21,521 bases of DNA, taken from NCBI GenBank assembly GCA_030054245.1, contig JASGCH010000003.1:1-21521 (forward strand), given 5' to 3'. The stretch comes from Gammaproteobacteria bacterium (lineage in GTDB: Bacteria > Pseudomonadota > Gammaproteobacteria > Burkholderiales > Burkholderiaceae_C). Positions within the stretch are counted from its first letter, which is position 1. Each line of letters begins with the position of its first letter. Of this stretch, positions 1 through 6,888 are shown piece after piece. The position numbers and the translations under genes are program-made. The notes beneath the pieces were generated by a model. The model ran no database searches. It was not told the origin of the DNA and worked only from the letters and a program-made list of their open reading frames with translations.

Positions 1-270
1 TTTGAAGCCTTTTCTGAGGGCGTGAAGCGTGCCTTCAGTGTCTTGAACTTTGACCAGTCGATCGAGCAAAGCAGACTCTGATGCGCCATTGTGAAAGCTT
101 TTTAAGCGCTCCCATGATTTAGGCTGAGTGTCTTGAATAAAGCCCAATAAGTCGTCAGGAAACAAAGCTCGCCGAGCATCATAGCCTTTGTCGTCTTTGG
201 AATAAAGCCAACCTTGTGAAGCTAAGTAGTCACATACCTCCGTTTCAAATTGATCTTCGTGGTGGATCAT
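1..270 (-). CDS. hsdR: Type I restriction endonuclease subunit R, N-terminal part (truncated by window edge)
   Basis: The minus-strand reading frame is open from an ATG at 270 to the left edge, giving the first 90 residues. It starts MIHHEDQFETEVCDYLASQGW and contains ALFPDDLLGFIQDTQPKSW, a pattern typical of the extreme N-terminus of HsdR. HsdR is the motor and nuclease subunit of type I restriction enzymes: it translocates DNA with ATP and cuts far from the recognition site. The nuclease and helicase motifs lie outside the window, so intactness cannot be judged. The start codon overlaps the hsdS stop by 4 bp (ATGA), so translational coupling is likely. The assignment rests on the N-terminal pattern and on position behind hsdM and hsdS. 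Confidence 0.85.
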   Translation of the reverse strand, partial: MIHHEDQFETEVCDYLASQGWLYSKDDKGYDARRALFPDDLLGFIQDTQPKSWERLKSFHNGASESALLDRLVKVQDTEGTLHALRKGFK

Positions 271-1538
271 GCGGCTTCCTTGGCTTGATAATTCCGTAGA
301 TCTATCTGACCAGTTACCGCGTCGGAGATGAGGACCGAGCGGCGTTCATGAAGTAAAGCAATACCTGAAGTTGCTTCTTTGATTAAGGATTCGAGCTTCG
401 CGGTTTCGTGGTCGAGATAGTCTGATATTTTATTTTGTTCTATAAGTGGTGGAACTAAGCATACTGAGTTGTTAACCTGCTCAACAGTTACAGCTTCATA
501 AGTGCTACCTGTTGCGATTGAAAAAAGCTCTAGTTTTATAAGCTCTAGTGAATGAAATAAAAATTTCTGCGTAACCCTTTCATTTGGTCTAATTGCGCAT
601 AACCCACGCCCTATTCCATAAGCTTGGTTGGCTATGTTTAAAGCCCCTACAGGTGCTCTAACTGATAACAGTAAATCTCCTTCGGTTGCGGATTTATTTA
701 CTTCAGTGGAATAGCTTCTGGGGGTTGGGTTGAGCTCCCCAAAATCCGCATTACCTTGTAAAAAAGGCTGACCAATTCCATCTACATTGTAAGATTCAGA
801 ACTGGGGGACTGCCCCATTATAACTAGTGCTTCATTTTTGAGTCGTTTTACCTCCCAATGCTCAGGAACTTCCCCCAACCACTCAACTCCCGAATCCTTC
901 ATCTTGACATTGGGGTCGAGCCCTTTGGTTACGGCTTGTGATACAACAGCTTGGCGTTTTTCTTTTAACAGCTCAATAAGTTTTTCTTGTTCGGCGACAA
1001 GCCGGTCGATTTTGGCGGTTTCGTGGTCGAGATAGTCTGATATTTTATTTTGTTCGATTAGTGAAGGGACAGGTATCGATATATTTTTCATCTCGGAGTA
1101 GTTGGTGCTCCACAAATCAGCAACAATACCTTTTCCGTAACGGTAATACTCCTCTTGAAATGAGGTGCTCCGAAATAAATAATGTGCGAATTTAATATCA
1201 ATATCTCTTTTAGGAATAATAACTGTATTAATTAGTGAAACTGAGCCGCTTAACGACGAAGCTCCTGAAGAGCCCTTTCTATCTGAACGGCTGTTGATCA
1301 CAAAATCACCGCCACACACCTTTTTTCGGTTGTCCCCATCATCGGACTTTGCGGCTGTTTCAAGTTGAAGAACTATTCCACGCTTAGTTACAGATAGTGG
1401 TTGAAAATCTTGAACACTTACCTTTTCTCTCCGTTCATCAAAAAAGTAACCTAACCTTTTTATAGACCAAGTAGAAGGTGTATCCCCCAACCACTCAACT
1501 CCACTATTTTTATAAGCTGGATACCTTGGTAATTTCAT
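267..1538 (-). CDS. hsdS: Type I restriction-modification DNA specificity subunit S
   Basis: This 423-residue protein has the usual HsdS length and the classic two-half layout. Each half opens with a SGVEWLG motif (residues 12-18 and 216-222), has a variable target-recognition domain, and closes with a conserved helical region containing EQNKISDYLDHETAK (162-176 and 367-381). The two recognition domains read the two halves of a bipartite DNA target, and the helices space them and bind HsdM. The first helical region continues into a charged coiled-coil-like segment. The gene overlaps hsdM upstream and hsdR downstream by 4 bp each. The two helical regions share a 41-bp identical DNA stretch in frame (see repeat entries). 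The target sequence cannot be predicted from the protein alone. Confidence 0.95.
   Translation of the reverse strand: MKLPRYPAYKNSGVEWLGDTPSTWSIKRLGYFFDERREKVSVQDFQPLSVTKRGIVLQLETAAKSDDGDNRKKVCGGDFVINSRSDRKGSSGASSLSGSVSLINTVIIPKRDIDIKFAHYLFRSTSFQEEYYRYGKGIVADLWSTNYSEMKNISIPVPSLIEQNKISDYLDHETAKIDRLVAEQEKLIELLKEKRQAVVSQAVTKGLDPNVKMKDSGVEWLGEVPEHWEVKRLKNEALVIMGQSPSSESYNVDGIGQPFLQGNADFGELNPTPRSYSTEVNKSATEGDLLLSVRAPVGALNIANQAYGIGRGLCAIRPNERVTQKFLFHSLELIKLELFSIATGSTYEAVTVEQVNNSVCLVPPLIEQNKISDYLDHETAKLESLIKEATSGIALLHERRSVLISDAVTGQIDLRNYQAKEAA
400..440 (-). repeat. 41-bp direct repeat inside hsdS, second (C-terminal) copy
   Basis: This stretch is identical to 1015-1055. It encodes the core of the conserved helical region of the C-terminal half of HsdS. 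The copies are 615 bp (205 codons) apart in the same frame, so recombination between them would keep the reading frame while removing or doubling one recognition domain. Confidence 0.9.
1015..1055 (-). repeat. 41-bp direct repeat inside hsdS, first (N-terminal) copy
   Basis: This is the partner of 400-440 and encodes the central conserved helical region. A shorter 20-bp identical pair also exists at 871-890 and 1483-1502, where the two SGVEWLG motifs are encoded. The paired identities are unusual for HsdS halves, where the protein is conserved but the DNA normally drifts. Confidence 0.9.
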
Positions 1539-3277
1539 GCGGACAAACCTTTAATCATATCAAGTATCCTGTCGGTCGTCTGCTTGAGTTCCTCATCAAT
1601 TTCTGACAATGGTCTTGGCGGCTTAAACACATAGAAGTGGCGGTTAAACGGAATTTCATACCCAACCTTGGTTTTTTCAGGGTCTATCCAGGCGTCGGGC
1701 GCATGGGGTAATACTTCTCGCTTAAAATAATTTTCTACATGCTCCTTCAACGGGACATTTTCGGTATCGCGCAAATGGCTGTCAGCTTGCGGCTTGCCTT
1801 TGGTCTTGCCTTTGGTTGAGAGTACAACTTTCCCTGCTTCATCCCGTAATGGACGCTCTATGGTGATCGTCGTATAGCCAAATTCTCGAGCCTCAAAAAT
1901 CTTGGAGTATTCGTTGTCCTCAAAGGCGCCATACAACTTGACCATTTTTTCAATATCACCTTCGCCCAATTCTTTGCGTTTTGAGCCAAGACTTTTTCGC
2001 ATTTTTTGAAAAAATTCACTGGCGTTGATAAGCTGAATTTTTCCTTTGCGCTCTTTAGCTTTGTGATTGGACAAAATCCAAATATAGGTTGAAATACCCG
2101 TGTTGTAAAACATGTCGGTGGGTAAACCAATAATCGCCTCCAGCAAATCTTGCTCTATCACCCATTTGCGAATTTCACTCTCGCCCGAACCAGCTCCTCC
2201 CGTAAACAAGGGTGACCCGTTCAAAACAATAGCAATGCGTCCGCCGCCCTTTTCTGGCTCACGCATTTTGCTAATGAGGTGTAGCAAAAAGAGCAAACTT
2301 CCATCAGAAATGCGTGGAAGGCCAGGACCAAAGCGCCCAGCAAAGCCTAGTCGCTCATGCTCATATTTAACTTCTTGTTCAGATTTTTTCCACTCCACAC
2401 CAAAAGGTGGGTTGGATAGTCCATAATCAAACTTCGCTCTGGCATGACCATCGTTTTTTAAGGTGTCGCCAAACTTGATATTGCTAACATCCTGCCCCTT
2501 AATGAGCATGTCGCCTTTACAAATGGCGTAGGACTCTGGATTTAATTCTTGTCCACTAACGACTAGCACAGCGTCTGGGTTTAAGCCATTGGTCCCTGCC
2601 AAATACTCCTGCGCAATCGACAACATACCGCCCGTACCGGCGGTTGGGTCATACAAGGTGCGGATTACTCCGGGCTTTTGTAAAGCTTCGCTATCACTAA
2701 AGAACAACAAGTCCACCATCAAACGAATAACTTCTCGCGGTGTAAAGTGCTCACCCGCGGTCTCATTAGAGAGTTCGGCAAATTTCCGAATCAACTCTTC
2801 AAACACCAGCCCCATGTCGGCGTTGCTCACACGGTCAGGGTGCAGATCAATTTCAGTAAATTTCTGGCTGACTAGGTAAAGAAGGTCTGCGTTGGCGAGT
2901 TTGTCGATCTGGTCATCAAACTCGTATTTCTCAAAAATATCGCCAATGTTGCTAGAAAAGCCGTTGATGTAGTGCAATAGATTGGTGCGAATGTGCGTAG
3001 GCTCAGCTAGGACCTTGCGCATATCGAGCGGCGATGAGTTGTAAAAGGTTTGCTTGGTGATACGATCCAAGAAGGGCATGGGGTTCACGCCTTCATGGGT
3101 GCGTTTTTTGAACTCATCGAGAACCAGATTCTTCGTTGGCTCCAGAATACAATCCAAGCGACGCAAAACCGTAAAGGGAAGTATGACCTTCCCGTAGTCC
3201 GACTGCTTGTAGCTTCCTCTCAGAAGATCAGCCACAGACCAGATGAATGCTGAAAGATTGTTGGTGGTGTTGCTCAT
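1535..3277 (-). CDS. hsdM: Type I restriction-modification DNA methyltransferase subunit M
   Basis: This 580-residue protein is a gamma-class N6-adenine methyltransferase. The AdoMet-binding motif I is DPTAGTGGM (210-218) and catalytic motif IV is SNPPF (288-292). The N-terminal helical domain begins with LSAFIWSVADLLRGSYK and the region before motif I contains GEHFTPREV, both standard in HsdM. With HsdS it forms the M2S methylase that protects host DNA; adding HsdR makes the restriction enzyme. It is first in the operon, starting at ATG 3277 with only a weak purine-rich stretch upstream (AAAGAAA). An extended -10 promoter lies about 100 bp upstream at 3376-3384. The motifs are intact and the length normal, so it is probably active. 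Confidence 0.96.
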   Translation of the reverse strand: MSNTTNNLSAFIWSVADLLRGSYKQSDYGKVILPFTVLRRLDCILEPTKNLVLDEFKKRTHEGVNPMPFLDRITKQTFYNSSPLDMRKVLAEPTHIRTNLLHYINGFSSNIGDIFEKYEFDDQIDKLANADLLYLVSQKFTEIDLHPDRVSNADMGLVFEELIRKFAELSNETAGEHFTPREVIRLMVDLLFFSDSEALQKPGVIRTLYDPTAGTGGMLSIAQEYLAGTNGLNPDAVLVVSGQELNPESYAICKGDMLIKGQDVSNIKFGDTLKNDGHARAKFDYGLSNPPFGVEWKKSEQEVKYEHERLGFAGRFGPGLPRISDGSLLFLLHLISKMREPEKGGGRIAIVLNGSPLFTGGAGSGESEIRKWVIEQDLLEAIIGLPTDMFYNTGISTYIWILSNHKAKERKGKIQLINASEFFQKMRKSLGSKRKELGEGDIEKMVKLYGAFEDNEYSKIFEAREFGYTTITIERPLRDEAGKVVLSTKGKTKGKPQADSHLRDTENVPLKEHVENYFKREVLPHAPDAWIDPEKTKVGYEIPFNRHFYVFKPPRPLSEIDEELKQTTDRILDMIKGLSA

Positions 3278-3375
3278 TTTCTTTTTTAATGAGGGAGTGC
3301 GCTCCAGATTGATTTCTCCATCAAGTTCATCCGGGAGACCTTTGCACCCAAAGCTGGTGCCCCAATTTTGGGCTA

Positions 3376-3384
3376 ATTATAGCA
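3376..3384 (-). promoter_or_regulatory. Extended -10 promoter for the hsdMSR operon
   Basis: The minus strand reads TGCTATAAT, a perfect -10 hexamer with the TGn extension. There is no good -35, which extended -10 promoters can do without. Just upstream lies a small inverted repeat, CAAATT-5 nt-AATTTG (3405-3421), near where the -35 would be. Just downstream are CCCAA-TT-TTGGG (3362-3373) and GCACC-7 nt-GGTGC (about 3344-3360) in the presumed 5' leader. Their role as operators or leader hairpins is inference. Confidence 0.55.
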
Positions 3385-3464
3385 TCTTTTGGGCATACAT
3401 TTTACAAATTTTGAGAATTTGAAGGTGAGCCGCAAGCACTACTCCCCGTCTTTCAGCAACCAAA

Positions 3465-3488
3465 GTGCAACAGTCTTAGTGCTATAAT
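3465..3488 (+). promoter_or_regulatory. benE promoter: extended -10 abutting a dispersed-repeat end
   Basis: TGCTATAAT at 3480-3488 is a perfect extended -10 facing benE. Transcription would start near 3495, giving a short leader of about 20 nt before the ATG at 3517. Immediately upstream, 3465-3478 reads GTGCAACAGTCTTA, an end of the repeat family found throughout this window. This promoter and the hsdM promoter are divergent and about 100 bp apart. Confidence 0.5.
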
Positions 3489-3516
3489 GCTTGGTTTCCC
3501 CCTTCTCCCAAACACT

Positions 3517-4713
3517 ATGTACCCACCCAACCCCTCACAGCTTATCAAGGACTTCTCCATTTCTGCGATGAGCGCCGGACTGATTGCCACCTTGGTGGGG
3601 TTTACCAGCTCGATAGCGATCCTGTTTTCAGCGGCGCAAGCTTTTGGTGCAACTTCGGCACAGCTCGATTCTTGGATTTGGTCCTTGGGTCTTGGTGTAG
3701 GCTTGTGCACCTTGCTACCTTCTCTTTGTCTGCGTCAGCCGGTGATGATCGCTTGGAGTACGCCCGGAGCCGCGGTGCTTGCCGTGGCAGGCAATGCGGC
3801 CATGGCGGCGGGAGCTGGTTTTGGCATGGCTGAGGCGGTGGGTGCCTTTATGCTATGTGCGGTCTTGATCTGCGTGTGTGGCGTGAGTGGCTGGTTTGAG
3901 CAACTTATGGATCGTATCCCGATGGCGCTAGCCAACGCCTTGCTTGCGGGCGTGTTGGCGCACTTTAGCCTGCAAGGTTTTCTGGGCGCACAAACGCAGG
4001 CGGTACTCGTCGTCTCCATGTTACTCACCTACCTCTTGGTTAAGCGTGATAGCCCACGCTACGCCACGCCTATAGCCTTGCTCGTCGCCATGGTCTATAT
4101 CGCCGCCAAAGGGCAATTTCATTGGCAGTTTGATCGCCCAGCGCTCACTACCCCTGTATGGGTAAGCCCTGTATTCACTTGGCAAGCCGCAGTCAGCTTG
4201 GCTCTGCCGCTGTTCATTGTTACCATGGCTTCGCAAAACCTGCCCGGCTCTGCCGCCATACGCACAGCCGGCTATGCCATGCCGGTTTCTAAGCTCATCA
4301 CTTTGACGGGTGTGGCCACGCTCGTGCTCGCGCCGTTTGGCGCATTTGCCCTCAATTTAAGCGCCATGACCGCCGCCATCTGTATGGGCAAGGAAGCTCA
4401 TCCTGAGCCTGCCAAGCGCTACATCGCCTCCAGCGTCTGCGGCTTGGCTTATATTTTGATGGGTTTAGGTGCCGGCTTATTCACCACCCTGCTGGCCGCA
4501 TTCCCCAAAGAATTGATCGCCGCCATTGCCGGCATTGCCCTACTCGGCATCATCGCCACCAGCCTACAATCTGCCACGCAAAACCCAAACCACCGCGACG
4601 CCGCCACCCTCACCTTCCTCGTCACCCTAAGCGGCGTATCGCTGGCTGGCATAGGATCTGCCTTTTGGGGCGTCGTCGCAGGAACGGTGGCACTGCTTTT
4701 GCAAAGGCGATGA
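3517..4713 (+). CDS. benE: BenE-family (benzoate/H+ symporter) permease, intact copy
   Basis: This is a very hydrophobic 398-residue inner-membrane transporter. The N-terminal stretch SAGLIATLVGFTSSIAILF and the following WIWSLGLGVGL and AWSTPGAAVLAVAG are characteristic of the BenE family, predicted proton symporters of benzoate or related aromatic acids. The length matches the family and about 11-12 membrane segments can be seen. I chose ATG 3517 because the upstream in-frame ATG at 3487 lies inside the -10 box. No clear Shine-Dalgarno is visible. No benzoate- or catechol-degradation genes are in the window, so the substrate is unproven. From base 3605 to 25 bp past the stop the gene is duplicated exactly at 6877-8010. 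This copy keeps the native promoter and start. Confidence 0.85.
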   Translation: MYPPNPSQLIKDFSISAMSAGLIATLVGFTSSIAILFSAAQAFGATSAQLDSWIWSLGLGVGLCTLLPSLCLRQPVMIAWSTPGAAVLAVAGNAAMAAGAGFGMAEAVGAFMLCAVLICVCGVSGWFEQLMDRIPMALANALLAGVLAHFSLQGFLGAQTQAVLVVSMLLTYLLVKRDSPRYATPIALLVAMVYIAAKGQFHWQFDRPALTTPVWVSPVFTWQAAVSLALPLFIVTMASQNLPGSAAIRTAGYAMPVSKLITLTGVATLVLAPFGAFALNLSAMTAAICMGKEAHPEPAKRYIASSVCGLAYILMGLGAGLFTTLLAAFPKELIAAIAGIALLGIIATSLQSATQNPNHRDAATLTFLVTLSGVSLAGIGSAFWGVVAGTVALLLQRR

Positions 4714-4738
4714 GCTTAGAGCGATTTGGGGTTCTGGA
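3605..4738 (+). repeat. 1134-bp duplication, copy 1 (benE body plus 3' flank)
   Basis: Every base I compared matches 6877-8010 at an offset of 3272 bp. The match begins at CCAGCTCGATAGCG and ends at GGTTCTGGA. It covers benE from about codon 30 to the stop and includes the last codons of the convergent acetyltransferase gene (encoding NPKSL on the minus strand). It therefore spans a native benE-acetyltransferase junction copied as a block. Confidence 0.95.
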
Positions 4739-4780
4739 CCGTTGCACCGAGCGACACCCGCCGATGGTGAACAGTCTTAG
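4737..4780. repeat. Short palindromic element made of two repeat-family ends
   Basis: GACCGTTGCACC (4737-4748) faces GGTGAACAGTC (4766-4776) across 17 bp, so the element is an inverted pair of the dispersed repeat end, with one base missing in the right arm. It begins exactly where the benE duplication ends (4738), so it marks or caused that breakpoint. Confidence 0.6.
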
Positions 4781-4846
4781 TAATGAAAAGAGCCGACGAG
4801 GACATCGGCGCTCCCAGGGGCGTTCCTAGGAAGAAGACCGTTGCAC

Positions 4847-4925
4847 AAGCGGCGTATCGCTGGCTGGCATAGGATCTGCCTTTTGGGGCATCGTCGCAGG
4901 AACGGTAGCACTGCTTTTGCAAAGG
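4847..4925 (+). pseudogene. 79-bp fragment of the benE 3' end (third copy)
   Basis: The segment matches benE 4629-4707 with two substitutions (both G to A). It starts right after the repeat end at 4833-4845 and stops just before the benE stop codon. It has drifted while the two large copies have not, so it is an older, separate duplication. Confidence 0.85.
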
Positions 4926-5161
4926 TCTTTTTATGGATCCATTTGTAACTTTTAATAAGGTTCTATGGTAGAATACCCGAATCCGCAACTCCAGTGGCTG
5001 TCTAAAGCCAAATCGTGGGCGAGTTTTTTGCCCATGATGAGCTACAACCTCGCCTATTAGAGACCTCTATGCACAGCTCGGGCGAATTGCCAAAGTACAA
5101 GGCTAGAGCGGTCGCCTACAGCGGAATTTACTAGGATGTTCATCCGCTGGTGGGCGCTCGC

Positions 5162-5293
5162 TGGTTTCGCATATTGAGTATATGCGAGAATGGGATCGGA
5201 AGTCCAATGGATAGCGCAACGAACTGAGGAACATACATAACGCAGTAATTTGACAGTACAACCGCGGCGTAGCCGATGGTGCAACAGTCTTAT
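5162..5293 (+). mobile_element. Remnant of dispersed MITE-like element, right half (copy A)
   Basis: This stretch parallels 16862-16985. Shared blocks include TCGCATATTGAGTATATGCG, then GGAAG-CAATGGAT, ACATAACGCAGT and AGCCGATGGTG. It ends in the repeat end GGTGCAACAGTCTTA. The internal hairpin is shortened to 8 perfect pairs (TCGCATAT/ATATGCGA). I could not find the matching left end, so it is probably truncated. Confidence 0.6.
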
Positions 5294-5324
5294 ATCTCTT
5301 GTCCACTGATTCAGAATAATATAT

Positions 5325-6350
5325 ATGTTGAGCTTTACTTTTGACAAGGAGGGGTGTTATAAGGGCATCTACAACGGCCGATTCGTATTTCATGCTCCGG
5401 ATGCCAGCGAATCATATTCCGATAACTACCTACATCTGATTGCTGAAGGAAAAGCGCAAGCACTTTATGAGGATGTATTTAGACATGAATTTTTTCATTG
5501 GCTAGCGTTTCGTGCATCGCCGTTCGGCATTACCACGATTGGGCGACGATTTCGAGCAAGGACAGAGTTCCTAATCGGAAACGAGTTGGAAGTAATGCGT
5601 TACTACCAACAAAGGACGGCATATTTCTGCTGTTGCTATAAGGCACATGAGGAAATTGTTGGCCAATTAGAGAGTTGCATTTCAGATAAACACACACACA
5701 TAAGAAAAGTAAAACTGAATAAAACACAAATCAACACAATTGCGGTGGCTGATAATCAAGCAATCAAAGCCACCCTCGAACTGGACGCTCACCAGCCTAC
5801 TTTTAGTTCGATAGTTGATTATATAAAAGGACGAGTCGCCTCCTCTGAATTTGGACTTCAAGCCCATATCAGGGATGCAAATGATAAAATAAAGTTACGA
5901 GAAGTATCATTAAAATCAATGACATTTTGGATCTTTAATGCTGCATTTGAAGAGAAACTTGGAAACCAAAATCTGATCATCCAGTATATAAAGCGAATCC
6001 GACGCGAATTCAATCGTGAAAAAAGAATAGGTGGTTCACGATTTTTGAACAATCCAAAAATGGCGAGGTGGGCTGTCCTCAAATTTACGACTGAAGCTAA
6101 GACATTGCGGCAACTAAAAAACTTAGGTTACCCAACGCCATTTTCATTCGAAGAATACTGCTTTAATATTGCCAGCTTTGCGCATAGACACACCTTAAAT
6201 GCCGACATAATCATGGAAAGACATCTAGCATTAATGATTAAATCATGTGCTGAATATAGCGGAGACCAAACGCTATACGCAGACCTAGTCGATAAGTTTG
6301 AATGCATCGACGAGCCAATACTTTATTTCTTTTATGTTCACGGAAACTGA
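5325..6350 (+). CDS. Unrecognised protein with HEFFH putative zinc-metallopeptidase motif
   Basis: This 341-residue soluble protein belongs to no family that I recognise. RHEFFHWLAF (residues 53-62) gives H54-E55-x-x-H58, the zinc-binding and catalytic HExxH pattern. FLIGNELEVMRYY, about 25-30 residues later, supplies glutamates that could be the third ligand, as in gluzincin-type peptidases. The rest is charged and mainly helical with no signal peptide or membrane segment, so it is probably cytoplasmic. The start at 5325 has no visible Shine-Dalgarno; an internal AAGGAGG is out of register with any in-frame start. Composition is AT-richer than benE, suggesting foreign origin. The next gene begins 3 nt after its stop. 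A peptidase activity is inferred from one motif only; HExxH can occur by chance. Confidence 0.7.
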   Translation: MLSFTFDKEGCYKGIYNGRFVFHAPDASESYSDNYLHLIAEGKAQALYEDVFRHEFFHWLAFRASPFGITTIGRRFRARTEFLIGNELEVMRYYQQRTAYFCCCYKAHEEIVGQLESCISDKHTHIRKVKLNKTQINTIAVADNQAIKATLELDAHQPTFSSIVDYIKGRVASSEFGLQAHIRDANDKIKLREVSLKSMTFWIFNAAFEEKLGNQNLIIQYIKRIRREFNREKRIGGSRFLNNPKMARWAVLKFTTEAKTLRQLKNLGYPTPFSFEEYCFNIASFAHRHTLNADIIMERHLALMIKSCAEYSGDQTLYADLVDKFECIDEPILYFFYVHGN

Positions 6351-6353
6351 GTC

Positions 6354-6860
6354 ATGGTCATGAACTTTACCTATCTGTTAGAGGGATCCATTGAACCAAA
6401 GCAAGAATTGTTGGAAAAATACGAATATTTCATTGTGATTGTTGTTCTCTCTGAGCATACGGCAAAATTGGTTCTTGAAAATTCTGGCTTTGAATTGAAA
6501 AGTGAGAAACGCGCTCTTTGTTGGTTAGTTCAGCCGAAACACCTAAAAACCGCACAAAAAGGGAGTACTCTAAACCGCCTCTATGAATTCTCGAAGAATA
6601 AATTCCCTGATATCGGCGTTGAACATTCATTTCTGGTACTTGCGTCACGCGATGACTTGATAAATAACACAGGTGGTTCCTATTTCCCCCTAGCCCTCAA
6701 TTCACTACAAAGCGATAACGATAGAAACGAAAGCATTAGGTGCACTGTTAAAAAGGCTCTCTCAGCGCTAAATACGCAACAAGACACAATCTGTGATGAC
6801 TCGGTACTTTTTGCTCAATTTATAGCTTCCATAATAGACATAATAAAACTTCTTCAATAG
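6354..6860 (+). CDS. Unrecognised protein paired with the HEFFH gene
   Basis: This 168-residue protein has no motif that I recognise. It starts MVMNFTYLLEGSIEPKQEL (a second ATG lies two codons on) and has a hydrophobic strand YFIVIVVLSE near residue 25. The middle is mixed alpha/beta in appearance (HSFLVLASRDDL) and the C-terminus a probable amphipathic helix (FAQFIASIIDIIKLLQ). It has no signal peptide. Its start is 3 nt after the upstream stop, so the two are surely co-transcribed and probably coupled. It could be an inhibitor, substrate or partner of the upstream putative peptidase; that is inference from pairing. Three bases after its stop comes GGTGATAAATG, which looks like the start of a further gene that the benE junction interrupts. 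Confidence 0.7.
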   Translation: MVMNFTYLLEGSIEPKQELLEKYEYFIVIVVLSEHTAKLVLENSGFELKSEKRALCWLVQPKHLKTAQKGSTLNRLYEFSKNKFPDIGVEHSFLVLASRDDLINNTGGSYFPLALNSLQSDNDRNESIRCTVKKALSALNTQQDTICDDSVLFAQFIASIIDIIKLLQ

Positions 6861-6867
6861 GTGATAA

Positions 6868-6888
6868 ATGCTAGATCCAGCTCGATAG
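6868..6888 (+). pseudogene. Possible start of a third cassette gene, cut at the duplication junction
   Basis: ATG at 6868 follows a good ribosome-binding sequence (AGGTGA with 4 nt spacing), directly after the stop of the 168-residue gene. Only three codons (ATG CTA GAT) precede the benE copy that begins at 6877, and the frame then ends at 6888 after MLDPAR. The spacing and binding site suggest a real gene start whose body was lost. Evidence is limited to this context. Confidence 0.35.

Larger units (their letters stand above)
4739..5324. other. Gene-poor left part of the insert: repeat debris
   Basis: No convincing gene lies in these 586 bp. They hold the palindromic element at 4737-4780, a lone repeat end AAGACCGTTGCAC at 4833-4845, a diverged benE 3' fragment (4847-4925), a 31-codon open frame at 4965-5060 starting MVEYPNPQLQW that I do not recognise, and the right part of a larger repeat element (5162-5293). 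TGGTAGAAT at 4966-4974 could be an extended -10, but it overlaps that small frame. The mixture looks like successive insertions and deletions. Confidence 0.6.

Noticed and set aside
4716..4988. 90-residue minus-strand frame ending NPKSL
   Set aside because: Its end is only the duplicated acetyltransferase tail, and the rest reads through repeat debris.
4965..5060. 31-codon frame starting MVEYPNPQLQW
   Set aside because: Its codons look gene-like, but there is no clear ribosome-binding site and no recognisable relative; it could be the remnant of a gene start. Not called as a gene.
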